A stretch of 33,654 bases of DNA, taken from positions 1-33,654 of the forward strand of contig JAITIQ010000006.1 in the NCBI GenBank assembly GCA_031279425.1, written 5' to 3'. The DNA is from Accumulibacter sp. Its GTDB lineage: Bacteria > Pseudomonadota > Gammaproteobacteria > Burkholderiales > Rhodocyclaceae. Both the position numbers and the translations under genes were made by a program. The first letter of the stretch is position 1. Every line of letters starts with the position of its first letter. Below are positions 8,311 to 15,241 of the stretch, piece after piece. The notes beneath the pieces were generated by a model. It saw nothing but the letters and a program-made list of their open reading frames with translations. It had not been told where the DNA came from and did not search any database.

Positions 8311-9255
8311 ATGGCAACGGACTTGGTGGAAAAGAAAAATCTGCTCGATAGCGTCGATGCCAGGACCCGGCTGGCGGGTTCCAACAAGATGGAAATCCTG
8401 CTGTTTTCGCTGGGCACGCGGGAGACCTTCGGGATCAACGTGTTCAAGGTCCGCGAAGTCGGACGCACGCCGCATATCACGCGCACGCCCAACATGCCGA
8501 AAGGTGTCGAAGGACTGGTTTCGCTACGGGGAAACGTGATTCCCGTGCTGTCCCTGGTCAGCTTTCTCGATCATCGGGACAAGCCGGTGGAGCGGGGCAA
8601 GACCATGATGGTCGCCGAGTATTCCAACCGGACGATCGGCTTCCTGGTGCACGAGGTCGACCGGATCATCAGTGTCGACTGGGAGAAGGTCAAGACCCCG
8701 GACAACATGCTGGCCGCGAACCAGGGGCTGATCACGGCGATCATCGAACTGGACAACGGCACGCTGGTTTCTCTGCTGGACGTCGAACAGATCCTGGCCA
8801 ACGCCTTCGGCGAAGCGGTCATCGTCGATGTGCCGCCAGCCCAGGTGGATGAAGATGTCAGCGTCTTTTTCGCCGACGACTCGATCATCGCGCGCAAGAA
8901 GATTGCGGAAGTGCTGGACAAGCTGCGGGTCAAGCACAAGCACGCGACCAACGGCGCCGAGGCCTGGACGCGCCTGCAGGGGCTTGCCGCCCATGCGCAG
9001 CAGACGGGAGCCAATCTGCGCGACGAGGTGCGCCTGATCCTCGTCGATGCCGAAATGCCTGAAATGGACGGTTACGTCCTGACCAAATGTGTCAAGGCGG
9101 ATTCGCGTTTCGATGGCATCCCGGTGGTCATGCATTCCTCGCTGTCGTCGCAGGCCAACCGGGCCATGGGTCAGGCCGTCGGCGTCGACGCGTACGTGGC
9201 GAAATTCGATTCCGAGGTGTTGGCCGACACCTTGCGTCCCCTGCTCGAGCGATAA
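8311..9255 (+). CDS. cheV: Chemotaxis coupling protein CheV (second copy)
   Basis: This protein of 314 residues is paralogous to its upstream neighbour along its whole length: CheW-like domain (ETFGINVFKVREVGRTPHI, about residues 20-160), then a receiver with FFADDS, LILVDAEMPEMDGY and YVAKF, all phosphorylation residues intact. Two in-frame ATGs exist. The one at 8305 has GGAG only one base away, while the one at 8311 has it seven bases away, so 8311 is the likelier start. The pair looks like an old tandem duplication, since the sequences have diverged well apart. No cheW is present in the window, so one CheV may serve as the main coupling protein. Confidence 0.95.
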   Translation: MATDLVEKKNLLDSVDARTRLAGSNKMEILLFSLGTRETFGINVFKVREVGRTPHITRTPNMPKGVEGLVSLRGNVIPVLSLVSFLDHRDKPVERGKTMMVAEYSNRTIGFLVHEVDRIISVDWEKVKTPDNMLAANQGLITAIIELDNGTLVSLLDVEQILANAFGEAVIVDVPPAQVDEDVSVFFADDSIIARKKIAEVLDKLRVKHKHATNGAEAWTRLQGLAAHAQQTGANLRDEVRLILVDAEMPEMDGYVLTKCVKADSRFDGIPVVMHSSLSSQANRAMGQAVGVDAYVAKFDSEVLADTLRPLLER

Positions 9256-9273
9256 CATCGGGAGTTACGAAGA

Positions 9274-9663
9274 ATGGCTGATCCGAAAATGAGAATTCTG
9301 GTGGTCGACGATTTTTCGACCATGCGGCGAATCGTCAGGAATCTCCTCAAGGAATTGGGTTTCACCAACGTAGACGAAGCCGAGGATGGAGCCATTGCCT
9401 TGCAGAAGCTCCAGGCGGGCGGCTTCGAGTTCGTGGTCACCGACTGGAACATGCCCAACATGGACGGCCTGCAGTTGCTGCAGGCCGTGCGTTCGAACCC
9501 GGCACTGTCTCATCTGCCGGTGCTGATGATCACCGCGGAGGCCAAGAAGGAGAACATCATCGCCGCGGCCCAGGCGGGGGCGAGCGGTTATATCGTGAAG
9601 CCTTTCACCGCGGCGACGCTGGCGGAAAAATTGCAGAAGATTTTCGACAAGATGGGTGTCTGA
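9274..9663 (+). CDS. cheY: Chemotaxis response regulator CheY
   Basis: The single-domain receiver of 129 residues matches E. coli CheY position for position at the working residues: D12 and D13 for magnesium, D57 as phospho-acceptor in [12 protein letters not shown]87 in [11 protein letters not shown]106, and K109 in YIVKPF. Phosphorylated CheY binds the flagellar switch (FliM) and changes rotation. GGGAG lies 9-13 bases upstream of ATG 9274. The next gene, cheZ, starts one base after the stop, so synthesis of CheY and its phosphatase is probably coupled. Confidence 0.97.
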   Translation: MADPKMRILVVDDFSTMRRIVRNLLKELGFTNVDEAEDGAIALQKLQAGGFEFVVTDWNMPNMDGLQLLQAVRSNPALSHLPVLMITAEAKKENIIAAAQAGASGYIVKPFTAATLAEKLQKIFDKMGV

Positions 9664-9664
9664 C

Positions 9665-10534
9665 ATGAGTGACACGACTTCAGGTGATTCGGCCGAGCTC
9701 GAAGCGCTGTTCGACAGTATCGTAAACAGCACGGGGAAAGCGGCAAGTCCCGCCGCGACGGAGCCCGTTGCGCCGCCGGAGCCGGCCGTCGAGGAAGAAC
9801 CGTCGATGAAACCGATCCAGGGGTCCGAAGATCCGACGGAGGATTCGCGGGATCTTCAGGAGCTGTTCGACTCCATCGTGGGTGGTGACGGATCGGATAC
9901 GGCCGCGGAGAATACGGAATGGCCCGCGCAGAGAAAAGTGTTCAACGAGGTCGGGCAGATGGTGCGGCAGTTGCGCAACGTGCTCGGCGCGCTGGGCTAC
10001 GACAAGCTGATCGAAAAGACGGCCAGGGAGATTCCGGATGCGCGGAATCGCTTGAAGTACATCGCGGATCTGACGGAACAGGCGGCGTGCAAGGTCTTGA
10101 ACGCCACCGACGTGGCCAACCCGCTGCAAGAGGAACTGGAGGCCGATGCCGCGCGGCTGGCTGCGAAATGGGACGCCTTGTATGCCAATCAGATGGGAGT
10201 CGAGGACTTCAAGCTGCTGGCCGGAGAAACCCGCGCCTTTCTCAAGACCACCGTGCCGCAGCGGGCGTCGGTGACCAGACAGCAGCTGCTGGAAATCATG
10301 ATGGCCCAGGATTTCCAGGATTTGACCGGACAGGTCATCAAGAAGGTCCTGGCGCTCGTTGAAGAAAACGAGGCGCGCCTGATGAGCATCCTCATCGATA
10401 CGATTCCCGAGGAGAAACACACCGAATCGGTCAAGACCCTGCTCAACGGGCCCGTCATCGACGGCGAGGGACGCGCCGACGTCGTGGTCAACCAGCGGCA
10501 GGTCGACGATCTGCTGGACAGCCTGGGATTCTAG
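9665..10534 (+). CDS. cheZ: CheY phosphatase CheZ with a duplicated N-terminal LFDSIV motif
   Basis: The protein of 289 residues dephosphorylates CheY. The helical core (about 90-245) contains AQDFQDLTGQVIKK; D219 and Q223 of DLTGQ correspond to the catalytic aspartate and glutamine of E. coli CheZ. The last ten residues, VDDLLDSLGF, are the classical CheY-binding tail. The N terminus is extended and disordered-looking, rich in Pro, Ala and Glu, and contains two copies of a short motif: LEALFDSIV (residues 12-20) and LQELFDSIV (64-72). Both resemble the C-terminal tail. ATG 9665 follows the cheY stop at once; an upstream GTG at 9656 would overlap cheY and has no better ribosome site. Confidence 0.95.
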   Translation: MSDTTSGDSAELEALFDSIVNSTGKAASPAATEPVAPPEPAVEEEPSMKPIQGSEDPTEDSRDLQELFDSIVGGDGSDTAAENTEWPAQRKVFNEVGQMVRQLRNVLGALGYDKLIEKTAREIPDARNRLKYIADLTEQAACKVLNATDVANPLQEELEADAARLAAKWDALYANQMGVEDFKLLAGETRAFLKTTVPQRASVTRQQLLEIMMAQDFQDLTGQVIKKVLALVEENEARLMSILIDTIPEEKHTESVKTLLNGPVIDGEGRADVVVNQRQVDDLLDSLGF

Positions 10535-10543
10535 GAGATTTTC

Positions 10544-12520
10544 ATGAGCGATTTTTCGGGAATGGAAGACCTCCTGCAGGATTTTCTGCAGGAAGGGGGC
10601 GATCTGCTTTCCGATGTGGACAACAAACTCGTCGATCTGGAGAAGAGTCCGGGGGACCATCGCCTGCTGAACGATATTTTCCGCGGGTTCCATACCATCA
10701 AGGGCGGCGCCGGCTTCCTGAACGCGACGGAACTGGTGAAACTCTGCCATCTGACCGAGAACTTGTTCGACAAGCTCAGAAACGCCGAGATGGAACTGAC
10801 GCCCGAATGGATGGACATCATCATGGCGGCGACGCAGGGCGTCCGCGTGATGTTCGGGGAGATCTCCCAGGGTGTGCAGCCGCGTCCCGCGCCGAATGAC
10901 GTGATCGATGCCTTGCGCGCCGCGTTGGATGGGAAATCCGATGTCGCCGGGGTCGCGGCTCAACCGGCGCCCGCGGCGAGCGACGCGCCGGCCGCTTCGT
11001 CGGCGGCTTTGCCGCCCGCCGCCGGCGCGGAGTCCGGGCCCGACTGGCAGGCGCTGCACGCCGCCGTCACCGGACAGGGTCAGGCCGCCGCCTCGCCGGC
11101 GGCGGCACCGGTCACCGCTCCGGCGCCGGCCGAGCAGACCGGAACTTCGGTCGAAGCGGCCAAGAGCACGGCGGTGGCGCCCGAGGGCGAAATAAAACCG
11201 CATTTTCCGCCCGAAGGGCGGCGCGCGAGCGACAAGCCCGCCATGGTCGGTTCGGGCACGACCACGGGGCGGCGCGCGGAAGAAAAATTTTCCGCGCGGG
11301 AATCGACCATTCGCGTCGATACGGCGCGCCTGGATCAGGTGCTGAACCTGTCCGGTGAAATCGGGCTGACGAAAAACCGCCTGACCAGCCTGCGCGCCGA
11401 CATCCTGTCGGGGCGCAACGACGCGGAAACGCTGCACGAGCTCGACCAGGCGGTGAGCCAGCTCGATCTCCTGGTCTCCGATCTGCAGAACTCGGTGATG
11501 AAGACGCGCATGCAGCCGATCGGCCGCCTGTTCCAGAAATACCCGCGGATCGCCCGCGACCTGGCGCGTCAACTGGGCAAGGACGTCGAGTTGGCCCTGG
11601 TCGGCGAGGAAACCGAGGTCGACAAGACGATGATCGAGGATCTCGCCGATCCTCTGGTACACCTCGTGCGCAACGCCGTGGATCACGGCGTCGAATCGCC
11701 CGAGGAACGCCTGGCCGCCGGCAAGCCGGCCAAGAGCATCGTGCGGCTGGAAGCGCGCCAGGAAGGCGACCACATCGTGCTGATCGTCGCCGACGACGGG
11801 CACGGCATGAACCCCGAGCGCATCCGCGCCAAGGCCGTCGAAAAAGGGCTGCTCCGGGAGGAGGATGCCAATACGCTGGACGATCGCCAGAGCCTCAACC
11901 TGATCTTCCTGCCGGGATTCTCGACGATGGACAAGGCCTCCGCCGTGTCGGGCCGCGGGGTCGGCATGGACGTCGTCAAGACGAACATCCAGAAGCTCAA
12001 CGGCTCGATCGACATTCGTTCCGAACTGGGCAAGGGTTCGGTGTTCGTCATCTCCCTGCCGCTGACCCTGGCGATTCTCCCGGTCCTGCTGGTGCTGCTC
12101 GGCGACCAGCCGTTCGCGCTGCCGCTTTCGATGGTGCGCGAAATCCTGCCGATCGAGGACGCCAAGATGCAGGAAGTGGGCGGCAAGGAAACGCTCGTGG
12201 TGCGCGGCGAGGTCCTGCCGGTCGTCGCCCTGTCGCGCCTCCTGGGCTGGCCGCAGGTGCGCACTCCGGAGTACGGCGTGCTGATGCAGACTTCCGAGCG
12301 CAGCTTCATTCTCTCGGTCGACAGTTTCGCCGGGCGCGACGACGCGGTGATCAAGTCGCTCGACGATTTCCGGCCGCGCGGCGTCGCCGGGGTGACGACC
12401 CTGTCGAACGGACAGATCGTCCTGATCCTCGACATGAAGGAATTGCTGATCGATTTCGATGCGTCCGTCGACCGGGATTCCGGCGCAAAGCACGTGAAGG
12501 CGCTCGAATTTTCCTCCTGA
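10544..12520 (+). CDS. cheA: Chemotaxis histidine kinase CheA
   Basis: The cytoplasmic kinase of 658 residues carries the signal from receptors to CheY and CheV. The P1 Hpt domain spans residues 1-105, with phosphorylated H50 in FHTIKGGAGF. Residues about 110-250 are an Ala/Pro-rich linker in which I see no P2 (CheY-docking) domain. P3 dimerisation starts near 254 (STIRVDTARLDQVLNLSGE). P4 ATPase has N377 in the N-box, VADDGHGM, FLPGFST and SGRGVGMDVV. The P5 CheW-like domain runs from about 510 to the end. The start has AGGAG seven bases upstream. The operon ends here; the weak stem at 12537-12556 lacks a U-tract, so I call no terminator. Confidence 0.96.
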   Translation: MSDFSGMEDLLQDFLQEGGDLLSDVDNKLVDLEKSPGDHRLLNDIFRGFHTIKGGAGFLNATELVKLCHLTENLFDKLRNAEMELTPEWMDIIMAATQGVRVMFGEISQGVQPRPAPNDVIDALRAALDGKSDVAGVAAQPAPAASDAPAASSAALPPAAGAESGPDWQALHAAVTGQGQAAASPAAAPVTAPAPAEQTGTSVEAAKSTAVAPEGEIKPHFPPEGRRASDKPAMVGSGTTTGRRAEEKFSARESTIRVDTARLDQVLNLSGEIGLTKNRLTSLRADILSGRNDAETLHELDQAVSQLDLLVSDLQNSVMKTRMQPIGRLFQKYPRIARDLARQLGKDVELALVGEETEVDKTMIEDLADPLVHLVRNAVDHGVESPEERLAAGKPAKSIVRLEARQEGDHIVLIVADDGHGMNPERIRAKAVEKGLLREEDANTLDDRQSLNLIFLPGFSTMDKASAVSGRGVGMDVVKTNIQKLNGSIDIRSELGKGSVFVISLPLTLAILPVLLVLLGDQPFALPLSMVREILPIEDAKMQEVGGKETLVVRGEVLPVVALSRLLGWPQVRTPEYGVLMQTSERSFILSVDSFAGRDDAVIKSLDDFRPRGVAGVTTLSNGQIVLILDMKELLIDFDASVDRDSGAKHVKALEFSS

Positions 12521-12800
12521 ATGAATTTTGCTTCACGGGCGGGGTATCGACCGCCCTGGACCAAGGAGGCCACGTTCCTTCATTTTCCAGAGGATCGTCG
12601 CCTGGATCGCTCATTTTCGGCAGATGATTGAGCGGCTCAGCCGGTATTCCATTACGGCGCGCTTCAAAATGCAGCTTGGCGGTCGTGCTGTCCGTCATGC
12701 CCATTTCGCCGATCCGGCGAGTCATCTCGACGACCTCGCTCCTCCCGCCCAGGCCGATCCCGCCGCGCCCGGCCGCGCCCGCGACGAATAGGGCGCGTTG

Positions 12801-12885
12801 TTCCGATTCCCGACCCATTCCGACAAAAATCTGGATCGCCGCCACCCTTCGGCCCTCGCAATGACGGTGTAATTCCGATTCCCGA
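12801..12885. repeat. Direct repeat of 13 bases flanking a dispersed-repeat-like segment
   Basis: TTCCGATTCCCGA occurs at 12801-12813 and again at 12873-12885, 72 bases apart. Between them, 12831-12866 resembles the dispersed intergenic repeat seen at the right end of the window (GGATYGCCGC ... CTCGCAATGACGG). The arrangement could mark insertion of a small repeat unit or a tandem duplication. It lies in the 1-kb gene-poor stretch between cheA and mraZ. Confidence 0.5.
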
Positions 12886-12943
12886 TGAAGATGGCAAAAA
12901 CCGGATCGCTCCTGCGCGAATTTCGTCCACTGCCGCTCGCCTT

Positions 12944-12978
12944 CCCCTCCCTCGCGTGGCCCGCATGGCGGGGGAGGG
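12944..12978. repeat. Hairpin-forming dispersed-type repeat (CCCTCCC ... GGGAGGG)
   Basis: CCCCTCCCTCGC at 12944-12955 pairs imperfectly with GCGGGGGAGGG at 12968-12978. Similar C-rich/G-rich palindromes occur at 33176-33200 and around 33360-33384, so this is one member of a family of intergenic palindromes in this genome. No function can be assigned. Confidence 0.45.
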
Positions 12979-12989
12979 CGCCGTCCCCT

Positions 12990-13402
12990 CCGGCACGGCC
13001 GCGAAATGGTCGTTTCTGACGTAGACGGTCAGAAGCGTATCGCGGGCAATGTCGGCTTCGGCGATCGGATACACGAGCTTGCGCTCATCCGTAAGACATC
13101 CTGAAAGCCGCGGCAATCCCGCCAGTTGACGACGGCAGGCCGATGTCGGCGAGGCTTGTCATCTGCCGGCGCATACCTTCGAGGTGGTCGTCGTACCACC
13201 ACGCCGAGCCGCCCGGCAGCTTGCCCGGCACCGAACCGTCCCGGAAGCGGCCGAGGGTGGTGTTGAGCACTTCCAGATCGTTCGGGCCTTCGGCAGCAGA
13301 TGCCAGCCCTTCGGCGGTCGGCTGGTCGCCGACGGCGTCGTAAGCCGTATCGAAGCCGAGTTTCCCGAACCTCTCCGTGTCGAGGTTGCGCAGCGCCGGA
13401 GC
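12990..13402 (-). pseudogene. Remnant of uronate isomerase (UxaC-like), C-terminal portion, decayed
   Basis: On the minus strand, 13402 down to about 13131 encodes a stretch that aligns by eye with the C-terminal third of E. coli UxaC as I remember it. ALRN is followed by FGKLGFDTAYDAVGD (UxaC FKLLGPDVGFDSIND), then NDLEVLNTTLGRF (RDNEVLGTMIGNF), VPGKLPGGSAWWYDDHLEGM (PGKMQFGSGWWFNDQKDGM) and RRQMTSLADIGL (ERQMTQLAQLGL). About 20 residues are missing before NDLEVL. After GLPSS the frame breaks, and RLSGCLTDERKLVYP (near 13070-13105) resembles RFVGMLTDSRSFLSY in another frame. There is no start, no N-terminal two-thirds, and a stop at 13085. Intact UxaC interconverts glucuronate or galacturonate with their ketoses. 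Continuation below 13060 is uncertain. Confidence 0.6.
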
Positions 13403-13464
13403 GGAATTTTTTATCACTTTTCTGGAAATGCCCCCCAAGCCTTCGTAGTCATTGAAAAAAAGGC

Positions 13465-13493
13465 TTGCCATGCCCGATGCTTTGCCGTAAAGT
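13465..13493 (+). promoter_or_regulatory. Promoter of the dcw operon (Pmra)
   Basis: TTGCCA at 13465-13470 and TAAAGT at 13488-13493 are separated by 17 bases, a good sigma-70 layout. Transcription would begin near 13500. The -10 runs into the first unit of the MraZ operator ladder, which fits repression of the operon by its first product. The promoter lies just upstream of the decayed uxaC fragment on the other strand. Confidence 0.6.
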
Positions 13494-13547
13494 GGGGCAT
13501 GGTGGTAAAAAGTGGGGAAATGTGTTTTCCCATGGGTAAAGGTGGAG
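13493..13547 (+). promoter_or_regulatory. MraZ operator: 10-base ladder of TGG units
   Basis: Units beginning with TG recur every 10 bases: TGGGG 13493, TGGTA 13503, TGGGG 13513, TGTTT 13523, TGGGT 13533, TGGAG 13543. MraZ is known in E. coli to bind TGGGN repeats with five-base spacers in its own leader, giving exactly this 10-base period. Three units match TGGGN fully (13493, 13513, 13533). The last unit forms part of the ribosome-binding site of mraZ (ATG 13552), so bound MraZ could block both transcription and translation. Confidence 0.65.
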
Positions 13548-13551
13548 ATTG

Positions 13552-13998
13552 ATGTTCCAGGGTGCGACCGCGCTGAGTCTCGATGCCAAGGGGCGGCTGG
13601 CCATTCCGGCTCGCCACCGGGAAGCGCTCGTGTCCGCTTCCGACGGACAGATCGTGCTGACCGCGCATCCACATCGCTGCCTGCTGCTCTATCCGGCGTC
13701 CGCGTGGGAGCCGATTCGCGCCAAGGTATTGGCGGCGTCCAGTTTCGATGAGCGTTCGGCGATGTATCAGCGGCTGCTGGTCGGCTACGCCTGCGACGGG
13801 GCGCTGGATTCCGCGGGCCGGCTGCTGGTGCCTCCGGAGTTGCGGCAGTTCGCCCAGTTCGAAAAGCAAATCTGGCTCTTCGGCCAGGGATCGCATTTCG
13901 AGATATGGTCGGACGCCGCCTGGCAGCGTCAACAGGACAATTTCTTCAGCATGGGCAATCAGCCGTTGCCGCCGGGACTCGAGGGCCTGTCGCTGTGA
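13552..13998 (+). CDS. mraZ: Transcriptional regulator MraZ
   Basis: The protein of 148 residues contains two SpoVT/AbrB-type half-domains, each with the conserved DxxGR motif: [15 protein letters not shown] near residues 9-23 and [15 protein letters not shown] near 83-97. It forms ring-shaped oligomers that bind repeats upstream of its own gene and tune the division and wall operon. ATG 13552 has GGTGGAG a few bases upstream; a TTG at 13549 is less likely. The stop overlaps the next start as GTGA. It is the first gene of the dcw cluster, in its usual place. Confidence 0.97.
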   Translation: MFQGATALSLDAKGRLAIPARHREALVSASDGQIVLTAHPHRCLLLYPASAWEPIRAKVLAASSFDERSAMYQRLLVGYACDGALDSAGRLLVPPELRQFAQFEKQIWLFGQGSHFEIWSDAAWQRQQDNFFSMGNQPLPPGLEGLSL

Positions 13999-14957
13999 GC
14001 GCCGCGGCGAATCCCGCACCCGCGCATCGTCCCGTCCTGCTGCGGGAAGCGCTCGAGGCGCTGGCCATCCGGCCCGCCGGCATCTACGTGGATGGCACCT
14101 TCGGGCGCGGCGGGCACGCGCGGGCGATCCTCGCGCGCCTGGGGCCGGAGGGTCGCTTGCTGGCGCTCGACCGCGATCCGCAGGCCATCGCCGCGGCGCG
14201 AACCATCGAAGATCGGCGCTTCACGGCGATGCATCGGGAGTTTGGCGAACTGGCGGAGGCGGTGCGCGAATCCGGTTTCGCGGCCGTCGACGGCGTGCTG
14301 CTGGATCTCGGCGTGTCTTCGCCGCAGATCGACGAAGGAGCGCGCGGGTTCAGCTTTCGTTTCGACGCGCCGCTGGACATGCGCATGGATCCCACGCGCG
14401 GAGAGACCGCCGCTTCGTTTCTGGCGACGGCGGACGTGCAGGAAATCAAGGAGGTGATCAAACGCTATGGGGAAGAACGGTTTGCTGTCTCGATTGCAAA
14501 GAAGGTTGTGGCTGCTCGGAGCGAAGGGCCTGTTGCAACCACCCACCAGCTCGCCGCGCTCGTACGCCAAGCCGTGCGGACCCGCGAGCCCGGCCAGGAT
14601 CCGGCGACGCGTACCTTTCAGGCTCTACGGATTCACGTCAATCAGGAGCTCGCACAGCTCGCGCTAGCATTGCCGCAGGCTCTGGAGATGCTGAAGAGGG
14701 GCGGCCGGCTGGTGGTCATCAGTTTTCATTCGCTGGAAGATCGCATCGTCAAGCGTTTCCTGCGCGCCCAGTCCACCGACGGCTCGCCGCGGAGGCTGCC
14801 CCTGCGCGCGGACGAACTGCCGGAGCCGAGCCTGCGCCTGATCGGCAAGCCGGTGAAGGCCAGCGGCGAGGAAGTGGCGGCCAATCCGCGCGCGAAGAGC
14901 GCGGTGATGCGCGTCGCCGAGCGCTCGTCCGGCGGCCCGTTGCGGGAGGCGGCCTGA
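13995..14957 (+). CDS. rsmH: 16S rRNA (cytosine1402-N4)-methyltransferase RsmH (MraW)
   Basis: The enzyme of 320 residues methylates C1402 of 16S rRNA in the ribosomal P site. It opens with [13 protein letters not shown] and has the SAM-binding motif [16 protein letters not shown], then [29 protein letters not shown], and the C-terminal [16 protein letters not shown] and [14 protein letters not shown]. The GTG at 13995 overlaps the mraZ stop by GTGA and gives normal family length. Longer in-frame starts would overlap mraZ heavily. ftsL begins 2 bases after the stop. Confidence 0.97.
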   Translation: MSAAANPAPAHRPVLLREALEALAIRPAGIYVDGTFGRGGHARAILARLGPEGRLLALDRDPQAIAAARTIEDRRFTAMHREFGELAEAVRESGFAAVDGVLLDLGVSSPQIDEGARGFSFRFDAPLDMRMDPTRGETAASFLATADVQEIKEVIKRYGEERFAVSIAKKVVAARSEGPVATTHQLAALVRQAVRTREPGQDPATRTFQALRIHVNQELAQLALALPQALEMLKRGGRLVVISFHSLEDRIVKRFLRAQSTDGSPRRLPLRADELPEPSLRLIGKPVKASGEEVAANPRAKSAVMRVAERSSGGPLREAA

Positions 14958-14959
14958 GA

Positions 14960-15241
14960 ATGATGCGCCTCAACGTTTTCCTGCTGGTGCTCATCCTGTG
15001 CTGCGCGCTGGGCGCGGTCACCTCCCAGCACAAGGCGCGCAAGCTGTTCCAGGAGATGGAGGCCGAGCAGGAACACGCCCGCCGGCTCGAAGTCGAGTTC
15101 GGACAGCTGCAACTGGAGTTGTCGACCTGGGCGACTTCGCCGCGCATCGAGAGGATCGCCCGCGAAAAACTGGAAATGCGCCTTCCGGAACCCGCCAGGA
15201 TCGTCACCGTCTTGCCTGCCGGGAGCGGCGATGATCAATAG
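14960..15241 (+). CDS. ftsL: Cell division protein FtsL
   Basis: This small bitopic protein of 93 residues has a short cytoplasmic start, one membrane helix (about residues 5-22, LNVFLLVLILCCALGAV), then a periplasmic coiled coil (HKARKLFQEMEAEQEHARRLE) and a conserved TSPRIERIAREKLEM segment. FtsL forms a complex with FtsB and FtsQ and helps activate FtsWI at the septum. Identity rests on length, topology, the RIERIAREKL motif and its fixed place between rsmH and ftsI. Two ATGs at 14960 and 14963 are possible. The end overlaps ftsI by 11 bases. Confidence 0.93.
   Translation: MMRLNVFLLVLILCCALGAVTSQHKARKLFQEMEAEQEHARRLEVEFGQLQLELSTWATSPRIERIAREKLEMRLPEPARIVTVLPAGSGDDQ

Noticed and set aside
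9680-12493. Minus-strand open frame of 937 codons opposite cheZ and cheA
   Set aside because: Composition is that of an antisense shadow (many His, Arg, Gln), and both plus-strand genes are certain.
12537-12556. Stem GGGCGG/CCGCCC after cheA as a terminator
   Set aside because: Six-base arms with an eight-base loop and no T-run; too weak to call.
13493-13547. Regular 10-base repeats as a CRISPR or microsatellite
   Set aside because: Period and TGGGN content match known MraZ operators, and there are no spacer-repeat units of CRISPR size.
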